Assembly: GCF_036499745.1 (NCBI RefSeq)
Contig: NZ_DASYDG010000002.1
Coordinates: 10,258 to 74,257 of the forward strand
Length of the DNA stretch: 64,000 bases
Origin: Pinirhizobacter sp036499745
GTDB taxonomy: Bacteria > Pseudomonadota > Gammaproteobacteria > Xanthomonadales > Rhodanobacteraceae
Reading direction: 5' to 3'
The translations under genes were made by a program, and so were the position numbers. Below are positions 54,462-63,611 of the stretch, one piece after another (the stretch's first letter is position 1; each line of letters begins with the position of its first letter). The notes beneath the pieces are model-generated. The model was given only the letters and a program-made list of their open reading frames with translations. It was not told the DNA's origin and did not search any database.

Positions 54462-54836
54462 TCAGGGCGTGATCGTCATGTCGATCACCACCACGTAATT
54501 CTTGCCGCCGTTGGTGGGTGGCGTGGGGAAGGTGGCATGGCCGATTTGCTCGGCAAAACACGTGGCCACGCTCGTCTTCGGCTTCACGTCCACCGCATAT
54601 AGCTGGCCATTGCCCAGGACGTCGGCGACCACGCTGAAGCTGCCCAGGTTCGCAGGGTCCGATGCGCCCGGCGGCACGCAGCCACGCATCGCAGGCCTCA
54701 CCAGGTAGCTGTACTTGCGTACATACGCGGCACCCTCGGGCGAGGCCTCCAGCTGCTGCGCCTCGGCCTTCCGCGAGGAAAAATCAGCCGGATCGGCGAG
54801 GGTGGGCGCAAACAAGGCCATGGCGAAGAAAAGCAT
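54462..54836 (-). CDS. Small exported protein with TonB-C-like pattern
   Basis: 124 residues with a signal peptide (1-14, ending A-P-T-L-A). The mature part has two Cys (C-V-P-P-G near 53 and T-C-F-A-E near 92) and a late F-P-T-P-P strand, a weak resemblance to TonB C-terminal or related energy-transducer folds. AAAGGA lies before ATG 54836. Not identified further. It converges on the TPR gene with 6 bases between. Confidence 0.6.
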   Translation of the reverse strand: MLFFAMALFAPTLADPADFSSRKAEAQQLEASPEGAAYVRKYSYLVRPAMRGCVPPGASDPANLGSFSVVADVLGNGQLYAVDVKPKTSVATCFAEQIGHATFPTPPTNGGKNYVVVIDMTITP

Positions 54837-55025
54837 GATCGGTCCTTTGATGGAAAAGAAACCCGCGCCCACGACTGGCACGGGGAATAGTACAGCCCCG
54901 GCTGGCCCTTATTACCTCGCATGTAATTGAGAGCCCATCGATAGTCGCCGATAGTTCACCCCTGCCCGGCGTCCCCACACGCGATGCACCCACGGGTCAA
55001 TGCAGGAAAACACAGGAGACTTAAG

Positions 55026-55415
55026 ATGACCTCGATGAACTTCACCCAAAAGGATCCACCGCAGTGGCTGCTGGACTTCTGGAAGGAGATCGATGACAAG
55101 ACATTCGGCAAGGGCTTCGACTGCCTCGCCGACGACGCTGTATGCAACCTCGGTGTGGCCGACTGGCACGGCCGGAACACCATCCGCGATAACTTGAGGC
55201 AATTCATCGATCGTGGCTTCACGGCCCATCACGACGTGGTGGAGTATTGGGATGGCGGATCGATCAAGATGTTCCACGGCAAGGTGCGTATGACCTTCGA
55301 CGACAAAAGCCTCCCCGTGGTGCGCCCCACCATGGCTCACTTTTTCTACATGGACCAGAACGACCCCAGCAAAGTCAGCCGCTGGCTGGGTGCGGTCGGT
55401 CCAACGGAGTTCTGA
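55026..55415 (+). CDS. NTF2/SnoaL-like protein
   Basis: 129 residues. The pattern (helix, W-x-E-I-D-D-K-x-F, then D-D-A-V-x-N-L and W-H-G-R-N-T-I-R-D-N-L) fits the cone-shaped NTF2/SnoaL fold used by small isomerases and ligand-binding proteins. AGGAGA precedes ATG 55026. It is followed 10 bases later by the XRE regulator, so the two are probably co-transcribed. Confidence 0.75.
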   Translation: MTSMNFTQKDPPQWLLDFWKEIDDKTFGKGFDCLADDAVCNLGVADWHGRNTIRDNLRQFIDRGFTAHHDVVEYWDGGSIKMFHGKVRMTFDDKSLPVVRPTMAHFFYMDQNDPSKVSRWLGAVGPTEF

Positions 55416-55425
55416 AGGACATGCC

Positions 55426-56301
55426 GTGACCTTAAGGAATGAAACCCAGGCAGCCGGCGGTGAACTTGGCCGGCTGCTCCGCCACTGGCGTGACCTTCGC
55501 GGGAAAAGCCAGATCGAGCTGTCGCTCGATACGGAAATTTCGCAGCGGCACCTGAGTTTCATCGAGAGTGGCCGTAGCGCCCCCAGCCGGCAATCCCTGG
55601 CGACCATCGCCCAGGCACTGGAGGTTCCACTACGCGAGCGCAACCAGTTATTCCTGGCGGCAGGATTCGCGCCCGTCTACGTGGATGAGGCATGGAATGC
55701 CGATGAGATGGCCGCCGTCAACCGTGCCCTTGCCCGCGTGCTACAGCAACACGAACCCTTCCCCGCCATCGTGATGGACCGCTATTGGAATGTGCTGATG
55801 ACCAACGATGCAGCGCCGCGGTTCTTCGGCGCCTTCGTTGATCTTGCCGCCCGCCCCAGTCCGCGCAACCTGCTGCACCTGATGTTCGACCCAGCCGGCA
55901 TAAGGCCCTACATCGCGAATTGGAACAGTGCTTCGAAAGGGTTGCTGGAGCGTGTCCGGCGCGAAGCCGTGGGCCACGTTCTGGATGAGCGCACACGAGA
56001 GCTCCTGGATGAACTCATGGCCTATCCGGCCATCGACGAAGAAGACAGCAACCCAGCCACCGACGACCCGGCACTGCCGGTGGTTCCCTTAAGCTTCATC
56101 AAGGATGGCCGCACATTGAACTACTTCTCGATGGTCAGCACCGTGGGTACGCCGCTTACCGTTGCCGCGCAGGAACTCCGCGTCGAATGCATGTTCCCGA
56201 TGGATGAATCCACCGAAGCGCATCACAGGGAACTCATGAGCCGCCTCTACACTTCAGATGGCGAAACCGTCTTCGCATCCCCCGGTACTTCCTCCGACTG
56301 A
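55426..56301 (+). CDS. XRE-family regulator with MmyB-like ligand domain
   Basis: 291 residues, GTG start (AAGGAC just upstream). Residues about 12-65 form an XRE helix-turn-helix (S-Q-I-E-L-S-L-D-T-E-I-S-Q-R-H-L-S-F-I-E-S-G-R); residues about 95-270 resemble the MmyB-like PAS domain that binds a fatty acid or other ligand. It may regulate the preceding NTF2-like gene. Its last 55 bases overlap the opposite-strand EAL gene. Confidence 0.85.
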   Translation: MTLRNETQAAGGELGRLLRHWRDLRGKSQIELSLDTEISQRHLSFIESGRSAPSRQSLATIAQALEVPLRERNQLFLAAGFAPVYVDEAWNADEMAAVNRALARVLQQHEPFPAIVMDRYWNVLMTNDAAPRFFGAFVDLAARPSPRNLLHLMFDPAGIRPYIANWNSASKGLLERVRREAVGHVLDERTRELLDELMAYPAIDEEDSNPATDDPALPVVPLSFIKDGRTLNYFSMVSTVGTPLTVAAQELRVECMFPMDESTEAHHRELMSRLYTSDGETVFASPGTSSD

Positions 56302-58832
56302 CGCAGGTGAACCAGCAGCGCATCCAGCGGTAATGGATGCGAGAACAGGAAGCCCTGCAGGAAATCGCAGCCGTGATTGCGCAGCCAGGCGTGCTGGCTT
56401 GCCGTCTCCACGCCTTCGGCCACCACGGTAAGGTCCAGGCTGTGGCTAAGGCCGATCATGGCAAGGCAAATCGACGCCGATCGCGGGTCGCTATCCACTT
56501 CCTGGATGAATGCACGGTCGATTTTCACGCTATTGATCGGCAAGTTCTTAAGATACGCCAGGCTGGAAAACCCCGTGCCGAAATCGTCCAGCGCCACGCG
56601 GATGTCCTTCGATTGCAACGCATGCATGGTGCGGCGGGCAAGGTCGCGGTAGCGCATCAGTGAGCTTTCGGTGAGCTCGATATGCAGGGCACCGGGACGA
56701 AGCCCGAAGTTTTCCCCCACGCGGGCAATTTCCTGCGCAAGGTCGGTGCGGGCGAACTGGATGGCCGACACGTTCACGGCAATGGAAAGGCGGCCCCAAC
56801 CCGCCGCCGTCAGCGCCTTGTGCGCAGCAGCGGCGCGGCGCAGTACCCAACTGCCCAACGGCAGGATCAATCCGGTTTCCTCGCACAGCGGGATGAATTC
56901 CGAGGGAGGAATCATGCCGCCATCGGCTTGCGGCCAGCGCACCAGTGCCTCAAGCATCACGACGTTGCCGGTGAGTGCGCTCATCACCGGCTGGAAATGC
57001 AACTCCAGGTCGTTACCCTCGATGGCATCGCGCATGCGCGCGGTCATCTGCAGGCGCAGGCGCGAACGATCGGCCATGGCGGCCTCGAAACGACGCACCG
57101 TTCCCTCGGCCACATCCGCCTCCTGCGCGGCGAGGGCTGCGTTGCCCACCACCTTTTCCGCATGGATGCCATCGGCCGGGTACGAGGCCAGTCCTATCCG
57201 GGCATCTAGCTGATGGACAGCGGCCTCCGAAGACACCGGCTCCGTGGCCGCGGCGAGCAGCGCCGCCAGGGCTTCGTCGTGGCGCGATCGATCGAACATC
57301 GCCACCACGAAGGTCTCGCCCGGCCGGTGGGCCACCTGGCCGAACTTGGCACCCAGCGACTCAAAGCGCGCCGCCACCACCTTCAATACATCGCGGCCGA
57401 TCGACACCCCGAAGGTATCGGTGATCACATCCAGGCCGCGTACCTGGATATAGGCAAGGTCGTACCACGCGCGGGACGTTTTGGTTCGGTCGAGGTCTTC
57501 GACCAGCGCGTCGAGGTTGTGCAGGCCCGTCAGTGGGTCGTGCGTGGCGCGGAAGGCCAGATGTTCCTGCGCCGTCATACGCTCGGTGATATCGCTGATG
57601 GTGCCGGTAAGCGTGACCACGCCCTTCTCCTCCACCAGCGATCCGGTGGAAGAAATCCAGCGCATCGAACCGTCGGGACGGATCACGCGGTACTGGAGCG
57701 TCACCGCACCTTCGTCGGCCCACGCACGCGCCGCACCTTCGAAGTAGGCCGCCTTATCGTCGGGATGGATCATGCTGTAGAAAGTGTCCCGGGCGGTGAC
57801 GATGTCGGCGGCACCGAGCCCCAGGATCAATGCCGCCTGGCTCGACCACGACATGCGCGTGGAGCCCTTCACGATGCTCCAGCTACCGATATTCCCCGCC
57901 CGCTGAGCCTGCTCCAGGCGGCGGCTGGTGTCGGTAAGCGTGCGCACGTATTCATCGCGCGAGCGTTCCGAGGCGCGCACGCGGCGGTAAAGATAGCCGT
58001 AGCCCATCCAGTACAGACCATACACCACTATCGCCACCGCGCCGAACACATACCACGGCGCCAGCACCGCACGCAGGGGCACACCCACGCCCACGCGTAC
58101 CGGATAGGCACCCAATGAACTGTTCACCACCAGGCGATGCACGCCGTCCACGGCGCTGACGAAATTGGAGAGATCAACGTGCTCGCCTGACTGCAGGCGT
58201 CTCACCGACGCACCCACCAGGGCGGATGCCTGCCGGCTTCGCGCAAGGATCGTCCCGTAATAGTCCGCCACGGTCGCCACGCCCATATGGCCGGTGGCAA
58301 GCTCGTCCACGAGGTTCTGCAGCCCGCGCGTATTAAGACGCGCAAACAACCAGCGCCCGTCCACCATCGGCACCACGATGGGCAGCAGCCAGCGCCCATC
58401 CACTTTCTCGATAGGGCCGAAGCGCATGCCCGGCCGGGGACCCGCCTGGCGGGTCAATACCCACGGCGGTAACGTCTGGCCGCGGCCCATCAGCTGTACG
58501 CTTTCGATCTCCGGCTGACGCGCGGTCACGCGCACCATCAGCTGGGCAATCAATGCCGGCGCCTTGTCGGGCTCATCCTGTTCGAACTGCTCGATGTCCT
58601 GCACCACGCCAGCCAGGGTGCGGTCCACGCTGCGCATCTGCTCGGTGGCCAGGCGCTCGCCGCCTTCGGCCAGCGCCAGGGTGCGGTCATGGGCCGCGGA
58701 GAGTCGGGTCTGCCTGTCCTCGCACAGCCCCACCACCAGCGCCACGCCCAGCAGCACACCCAGTGCCAGTCCGACGAAGCTGACGGCGCGCGACGACTGG
58801 CGCTCGAAGGCACCGGCGTGGAAGAACCTCAT
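56247..58832 (-). CDS. EAL c-di-GMP phosphodiesterase with PAS and degenerate GGDEF
   Basis: 861 residues from ATG 58832. Two membrane helices (about 15-36 and 258-280) flank a periplasmic sensor of about 220 residues. PAS domain about 305-420. The diguanylate cyclase site reads P-G-E-T-F (about 504-508) instead of G-G-D-E-F, so cyclase activity is unlikely. The EAL domain is intact: E-A-L (628-630), N-V-S, E-L-T-E-S, D-D-F-G-T-G (749-754) and A-E-G-V-E-T. It probably hydrolyses c-di-GMP in response to a periplasmic signal. Tail-to-tail overlap of 55 bases with the XRE gene. Confidence 0.88.
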   Translation of the reverse strand: MRFFHAGAFERQSSRAVSFVGLALGVLLGVALVVGLCEDRQTRLSAAHDRTLALAEGGERLATEQMRSVDRTLAGVVQDIEQFEQDEPDKAPALIAQLMVRVTARQPEIESVQLMGRGQTLPPWVLTRQAGPRPGMRFGPIEKVDGRWLLPIVVPMVDGRWLFARLNTRGLQNLVDELATGHMGVATVADYYGTILARSRQASALVGASVRRLQSGEHVDLSNFVSAVDGVHRLVVNSSLGAYPVRVGVGVPLRAVLAPWYVFGAVAIVVYGLYWMGYGYLYRRVRASERSRDEYVRTLTDTSRRLEQAQRAGNIGSWSIVKGSTRMSWSSQAALILGLGAADIVTARDTFYSMIHPDDKAAYFEGAARAWADEGAVTLQYRVIRPDGSMRWISSTGSLVEEKGVVTLTGTISDITERMTAQEHLAFRATHDPLTGLHNLDALVEDLDRTKTSRAWYDLAYIQVRGLDVITDTFGVSIGRDVLKVVAARFESLGAKFGQVAHRPGETFVVAMFDRSRHDEALAALLAAATEPVSSEAAVHQLDARIGLASYPADGIHAEKVVGNAALAAQEADVAEGTVRRFEAAMADRSRLRLQMTARMRDAIEGNDLELHFQPVMSALTGNVVMLEALVRWPQADGGMIPPSEFIPLCEETGLILPLGSWVLRRAAAAHKALTAAGWGRLSIAVNVSAIQFARTDLAQEIARVGENFGLRPGALHIELTESSLMRYRDLARRTMHALQSKDIRVALDDFGTGFSSLAYLKNLPINSVKIDRAFIQEVDSDPRSASICLAMIGLSHSLDLTVVAEGVETASQHAWLRNHGCDFLQGFLFSHPLPLDALLVHLRQSEEVPGDAKTVSPSEV

Positions 58833-59058
58833 GGCACCGCGCCCCAGGGCGTCGCCTGGAGGGCACCGGAATGCAAGTTGTCCCCTGCCAACACCACCAT
58901 GTGTCAACCCAACCCCGTTATGACCGGATCGCGGAAGTCGCCCGGCCCGCGGAATAAATATTCCGCCCGTCTACAGGGTATCGGGCCAAGCCACCGATAC
59001 TTTAGATCGTGTAAGAAATTACGCAGGGCGCGGTTATAGGCTTATTCGGCAACATTTC

Positions 59059-59886
59059 TTACGCCGTCTCCCGCAACGACTCCACCTTCTGTCCGGGCTC
59101 CCAGCGCATGCTGCATTCGCCGCACACATAAACCCGTTTACTCACGATCAGGGGCTTTTGTGTCGGCGACGCGCTCCGGTGCCTTGATCCATCGCGCACA
59201 TCGGGCTGCCCCGCACTTCGATGCCCTGTTGCCCGATCGGCGATAACCCTGATCACACGGCTCCTGTTCCAGTGCCGGCATGATGGACAGCGCCCCACGA
59301 AGTGGCGCAATGCGTAGGCCAGAGCCAGAAGCAGAAGAAGGACGATGCCGCAGCGGGCCAGGGCCGGGACGATCCAGCCATCCCTGGTGCTTTCGGTGAC
59401 CGTGGTGGGGCCGGCAGCCGCAGCGAGGAGTTCGTCGGCGCTACGACCAACATCGGGCGTAGGAGTGACATCGGCCCTGGGCCTGGACGCGCCCTTCACC
59501 ACCGGCGGAATGGGAACGAGCTTACCGTTGGGAAGAATTTCCGAGATCACAATCTTCGGCTTGCGCAGCGGCGGCTCCGCCTTGGGCGCGAAAGCCTGCA
59601 CGGCCGCCAGGCGCGAGCGGTAGGCGCTTTCCAGGCAGGCCTGGTTGCCGTTGCACCGGGCGCGCGATTTCTCCCAGTCGACCTGGGAACTGCCGAGGGC
59701 ATCCGACGGAGCGCGGGTGTCGAGCAAGTGCTTTAGCTTGTCGTCCTGCCGGGTGAGCGCCGGGGAAGCACAAACAGCCTGGTCGCTATGGCCGGCGGGC
59801 GAGGAGGCGCAATCGACGGCGGAAGCCGGAGCCGCCAGGGCAAGACCGGCCAGTGCAAGCAAGGTTGTCCAGCATCTGCGCGTCAT
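59059..59886 (-). CDS. LprI-like exported protein with membrane helix and Cys motif
   Basis: 275 residues. Signal peptide 1-23 (ending A-S-A-V). Residues about 25-98 have the Cys/Trp pattern of the LprI/YecT (DUF1311) lysozyme-inhibitor-like domain (D-C-A-S-S, V-C-A-S, C-N-G-N-Q-A-C-L). A hydrophobic helix (about 177-197) then leads into a basic tail with two C-x2-C pairs (C-P-S-C and C-G-E-C), possibly a zinc ribbon on the other side of the membrane. The combination is unusual; role unknown. No sure target. Confidence 0.7.
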   Translation of the reverse strand: MTRRCWTTLLALAGLALAAPASAVDCASSPAGHSDQAVCASPALTRQDDKLKHLLDTRAPSDALGSSQVDWEKSRARCNGNQACLESAYRSRLAAVQAFAPKAEPPLRKPKIVISEILPNGKLVPIPPVVKGASRPRADVTPTPDVGRSADELLAAAAGPTTVTESTRDGWIVPALARCGIVLLLLLALAYALRHFVGRCPSCRHWNRSRVIRVIADRATGHRSAGQPDVRDGSRHRSASPTQKPLIVSKRVYVCGECSMRWEPGQKVESLRETA

Positions 59887-60072
59887 TACTCGTCACCAAA
59901 TCCTTGATTACTCGTGTGCCGAAAAAGGGCATGGGTTATCCATATATCGGCAGCCTCCCGTCGGGCTTGAACAGCCAGCCGCCAGTCAGGAGCGGCATAG
60001 CCTAAAGCAACATTCATCCCGGCCGATATTCTCCTGTTGGCAACATCGCAGATGAAGAGGGGCTCCAGGGAC

Positions 60073-61161
60073 ATGGGCATCTATCGCCAGGGAAAGAAGG
60101 TGCAGTACCGCTACACGGACGAACTCGCGGGCATCAGCTGGGTGGCATTCGAACGCCTCTTCGCCGAGCACTACCGGCAGCTTGGCTATCGGGTGGAGCA
60201 TTCGGGTACGGGCGCCTCCCACGAGCGCTACGACGGCGGCATCGACATAAAGCTTTACCGGGACGATGAATACATCGTGGTCCAGTGCAAGCACTGGAAC
60301 GCGCTCCAGGTAACGCACAACTATGTGCACGAGCTGATCGGCGTGATGCACACCCAGCACGCCACGGGCGCGATCCTGATCACCAGCGGGGAATTTTCGA
60401 AAGCAGCCCTGGAAGCTGCTGCCCAATGCCCCGTCATTTCCCTTATCGATGGCGCCGAAGTGCGCCGGATTTTCCAGGCATCGCTGCCAACGCTTGTCCC
60501 TGCGCCACCACTGCCATCCGTCGTGCCTTTTCCGCCCGCCCGCGGAGCCGTCGTGCGCTCCCGGCGGCGTGCCGACCCAGATCTCGACCCGATGATCATC
60601 GCTGGCAGCATTGTCGCCGCCATACTGGTGCTCGCCCTGGCATACGTTGGGCTGCAGGATCCTCCCGAGTCGGCCACTCGCCTGGTACGGGAAGCCTACC
60701 CCGTGGCCGTGCCCCGGTTTCCCAGCAACGTTGCGGCCACCGCAGGCACACTCGCCGCTGGCGCGCTCGATGCCCAGAGACGCAACACGTACCAAGCCAT
60801 ACATCTTTCCGACTTCCGGCGAACGGTGGATCACGAAGCCGCACGCGCCGCCCTGCGCAACCTGCCCGGCGTAGGCACCAGCACATGGATCGACAACGAG
60901 AACCTGCTGGTGCTGGTGAGCGGACAAGAACTGCGCAGCAATCGCATGATCGACGACGTCTGCGCCGCCCTGGATCCGCTCGGCGACACCATGGGCGTGG
61001 TAGTGAACGTGCAGGACGTGATGGCGAAGACATCCGAAGGCGCGGACGTGCTCTCGCGCAACTGCAAGCTCAAGGGAGACGAGCGGGCGATGTTCCAGCA
61101 AAAACGGCAAATGAACGTGCTGGACCCAGCGCTTCGAGCAACCATGAAGGCGCAGCAATAG
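60073..61161 (+). CDS. Membrane-anchored Mrr-like restriction nuclease domain protein
   Basis: 362 residues. Residues about 20-125 match the Mrr_cat PD-(D/E)xK nuclease fold: Glu27 (F-E), Asp58 (G-I-D-I-K) and Gln71-x-Lys73 (V-Q-C-K). A membrane helix follows at about 178-200, then about 160 residues that are not recognised. Membrane-tethered Mrr-like proteins occur in phage or plasmid defence and in DNA uptake quality control. ATG 60073 has AGGG upstream; ATG 60052 and a TTG at 60037 are open. No methylase gene is nearby, so a modification-dependent or stand-alone role is likely. Confidence 0.78.
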   Translation: MGIYRQGKKVQYRYTDELAGISWVAFERLFAEHYRQLGYRVEHSGTGASHERYDGGIDIKLYRDDEYIVVQCKHWNALQVTHNYVHELIGVMHTQHATGAILITSGEFSKAALEAAAQCPVISLIDGAEVRRIFQASLPTLVPAPPLPSVVPFPPARGAVVRSRRRADPDLDPMIIAGSIVAAILVLALAYVGLQDPPESATRLVREAYPVAVPRFPSNVAATAGTLAAGALDAQRRNTYQAIHLSDFRRTVDHEAARAALRNLPGVGTSTWIDNENLLVLVSGQELRSNRMIDDVCAALDPLGDTMGVVVNVQDVMAKTSEGADVLSRNCKLKGDERAMFQQKRQMNVLDPALRATMKAQQ

Positions 61162-61231
61162 ACCTGGCTAAAGGTTTACTTGCTTAGGTCGGGATTGGGG
61201 GTCAAGCTCCCCACACCAGCCGGGGCACCCT

Positions 61232-61639
61232 ATGTCATACGACCTGTACGTCTATCTTGCCCGCAGCAAAATGCCCACGCCGGAGAAATGGCTCTCGGTG
61301 ATGAAAAACGAGGAACTACCCGGCGACCTCGACACCGACTTCGATGTCGACACCATGACGGGTTTCCTGCCCTGCCCCATCGGCGATGAACTCGCGGGGT
61401 TTGAGTATTACTCGTTCGAAACCGAGCCAGAAGACGCGGCGGAACTGGAACTACCGCCCGAGCTCAACTTCACCGTGCAGTTTTCGGTGGGCTCGCGGCC
61501 GCTTGAACTGATAGCGGCGCTATCAGCTTCAGGTGCGCTGGCTGCCATAAGCGGCGGGAGGCTTGAGGATCCCCAGAGCGAGGAGGTTCTGGAAGGTGAA
61601 GATGCGATTGCTTGGGTGAAGTTGCAGCTGGCTTCGTAG
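61232..61639 (+). CDS. Hypothetical acidic protein
   Basis: 135 residues, strongly acidic (runs such as L-D-T-D-F-D-V-D and E-P-E-D-A-A-E-L-E-L), with no signal peptide or membrane helix. Small acidic proteins of this kind are often immunity proteins of polymorphic toxins, but no toxin gene is beside it and no family is recognised. Confidence 0.55.
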   Translation: MSYDLYVYLARSKMPTPEKWLSVMKNEELPGDLDTDFDVDTMTGFLPCPIGDELAGFEYYSFETEPEDAAELELPPELNFTVQFSVGSRPLELIAALSASGALAAISGGRLEDPQSEEVLEGEDAIAWVKLQLAS

Positions 61640-61667
61640 AGGGATAGCTACTATCGCCTACCGCTGA

Positions 61668-62066
61668 TCACCCACTAGCTGGCTGCGTTACGCCAGCCCT
61701 TCCCGCGCTAACTCGGACCTCTTCTTTCCAGATCAGATAAATCAAGTACACAATCACGATCATGTAGATATAGACAAGAAAACCCCAATCTTGGAAGGTA
61801 ATGCCACCATCGAAGCGGCCATGAATTGCGGAAAGCGTTCCAACAATCCCTCCGACCGCCAAACCGCCTACACAACCCCAGATCATGAGTCTTCTGCTTT
61901 TCGGGCTATAGAGTAGCTTCAGCGCAAAAAGCGCGTAAATCACGCCGATGACGGTACCCCACCAATATCGTGGCACCGTGGGAAAGGTAAGCAGGCATCC
62001 GAGCGCGAGGGCGCAAACCCAGCTTGTGAATGTACGCCTATACTTTGATTTCATTTGGATGTCCAT
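61668..62066 (-). CDS. Hypothetical small membrane protein
   Basis: 132 residues with about four hydrophobic helices and a charged C-terminus (E-E-V-R-V). No family recognised. No strong Shine-Dalgarno; starts at 62066 or 62054 are possible. It lies tail to tail with the acidic protein gene. Confidence 0.55.
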   Translation of the reverse strand: MDIQMKSKYRRTFTSWVCALALGCLLTFPTVPRYWWGTVIGVIYALFALKLLYSPKSRRLMIWGCVGGLAVGGIVGTLSAIHGRFDGGITFQDWGFLVYIYMIVIVYLIYLIWKEEVRVSAGRAGVTQPASG

Positions 62067-62094
62067 GCGTCAAGTTCGAAGGCGCTCCACAAGG

Positions 62095-62451
62095 CTATGG
62101 ATACCAACCCTCCGAATGCACCTGACTCCTTGCCATGACCAAGGCTCTCTCGACGTCTTCGATCGGAACACGTACGAAAACCTTGTCAGCTAAAAACTCA
62201 AGAAGCAGTTTCTCGCCTTCCACAGCGACGACGGAGAATAGAAGCTCCGATGAATAAGGTAGAGAGTCTTCCTTTGCGAGCACCTCAAGATGCATGCCTT
62301 CATCGTTCACCGATGCCAGGCGCGTGCTCACAGACGCTACCAGCAACTTATGCGGCCGATGGTTCAATGTGTCCTCCCCCTCGGTAGATCGGGGCAAAAC
62401 ACGCACACCAGCGCGCGTCACCCCAAAGAGACGACGAAAACGAGACCACAT
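62095..62451 (-). CDS. Hypothetical soluble protein
   Basis: 118 residues from ATG 62451, which AGGGGAA precedes; the open extension to 62529 is discarded. It has a basic N-terminus (S-R-F-R-R-L-F-G) and a later V-A-V-E-G-E-K-L-L-L-E-F stretch. No signal or membrane segment; not recognised. Close to the small membrane protein gene on the same strand, so perhaps co-transcribed. Confidence 0.55.
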   Translation of the reverse strand: MWSRFRRLFGVTRAGVRVLPRSTEGEDTLNHRPHKLLVASVSTRLASVNDEGMHLEVLAKEDSLPYSSELLFSVVAVEGEKLLLEFLADKVFVRVPIEDVERALVMARSQVHSEGWYP

Positions 62452-62595
62452 GATGTTTCCCCTAGAGCAAGCCGCGATGGCACTTCCACGGTGAAGACGA
62501 TCATCAATCGCAATATCTGATGACGTCAATGGCTAGCAAGAAGTTTCGATCCAGCCTGGCCTAGCCCTTGCACCGGGACTGTTTAAGCTTCGTTT

Positions 62596-62943
62596 TCACG
62601 CGGTCCAACAGTACACAGGACTCCCGAATATGCCAGGGGCGCTCAAACTGTCCTCGTTTGTTCCCCAAAAGCATAAAAACCGGTCCTTCGACGACTGATA
62701 AACCAACCAATAGCCGGCGGTTCTGGCTATACAAAGTCCGGAAATCAGGCTGCCGGGTTTCTCGTCCGGGAAACCTGGCGCGACCACGGTCGCACTTACC
62801 GCAAACGGCTCACATAAATGAGACAGGATGTCTTTTCCGACGGTCTGAACATACTCCGCCCTGTCAACGGCCGGGGGTACGTAGACTCCCGAGTCGTTTC
62901 CGAGCAGTGACTTCAACCGCTCCATGGCCTCTGCACCGCTCAT
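62596..62943 (-). CDS. Hypothetical protein
   Basis: 115 residues, no signal peptide. It ends with three Cys in a Trp- and Phe-rich C-terminus (L-C-F-W-G-T and V-Y-C-W). Not recognised. Base use is less GC-rich than the large genes to the left, as for its neighbours, which fits a recently gained segment. Confidence 0.5.
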   Translation of the reverse strand: MSGAEAMERLKSLLGNDSGVYVPPAVDRAEYVQTVGKDILSHLCEPFAVSATVVAPGFPDEKPGSLISGLCIARTAGYWLVYQSSKDRFLCFWGTNEDSLSAPGIFGSPVYCWTA

Positions 62944-63072
62944 GTATGCCCGTTCTTAGTTTTGTCTATCATGTAAAGGTGTAGCCGAGAGACAGCCAAT
63001 CGCCCAAAGCGCCTTGGTCACATGCGGAAAGCTGATGGTCGCACCATTGGCGTCCGTCATGCTTCGGGACAC

Positions 63073-63390
63073 CTAGTCGCCCGCCGCCGCCAACGACTTC
63101 CTGGGCCGAACGCCACCACGCGCAAGCCCGGCAACAAGCGTCTCCTCGATCCCCTCCCAAGCGCCTACCGAAGCCCAGGCCTTGTGCCGCTTGTAGCAGG
63201 TAAGACCGGACACGCCCGAAATGCCCAGCGGAAGAGAGTTCCAGGCGATGCCGCGGGTCATCACATAGGCGATGCCTTCCATCACCACCCTGTCGCCGTG
63301 GCCCTTGGGACCGCGCTTGCCTGGCCTGCGATCTACTGGGACCAATGGCTCGAGTTCCGCCCACAGACGGTCGTTGATAAGTTGCAACAT
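63073..63390 (-). mobile_element. IS5-family transposase N-terminal fragment (DUF4096)
   Basis: 105 residues. W-x2-L-x2-L-V-P, the G-K-R-G-P-K-G-H-G-D-R block, Y-V-M-T-R-G-I-A-W-N-S-L-P and the Trp/Gly-rich end are the DUF4096 helix-turn-helix part of IS5-type transposases. The frame stops (63073-63075) before any DDE catalytic part, and no second half is found downstream, so it is a remnant. Terminal repeats were not found. Confidence 0.75.
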
Positions 63391-63611
63391 GCGCCCCTAC
63401 CCCTAGTCGGCCGCGAATTCTATAAGAGCCGATACCCACTCTATGCGCATATCTTTACAGCCAGATGCGCACTCGGGTTGCGGTACGCGTGAATTTGCCG
63501 ATTTCGCATAGCCAGCCGAAAGGCTGATACCCCTCGGTAAAAACTCGGCGCAGTATCTCTCGGAGAGGGGTTCCCGGTTCTTCGACATCGCATCTGTTGC
63601 GAGGAGGAATT

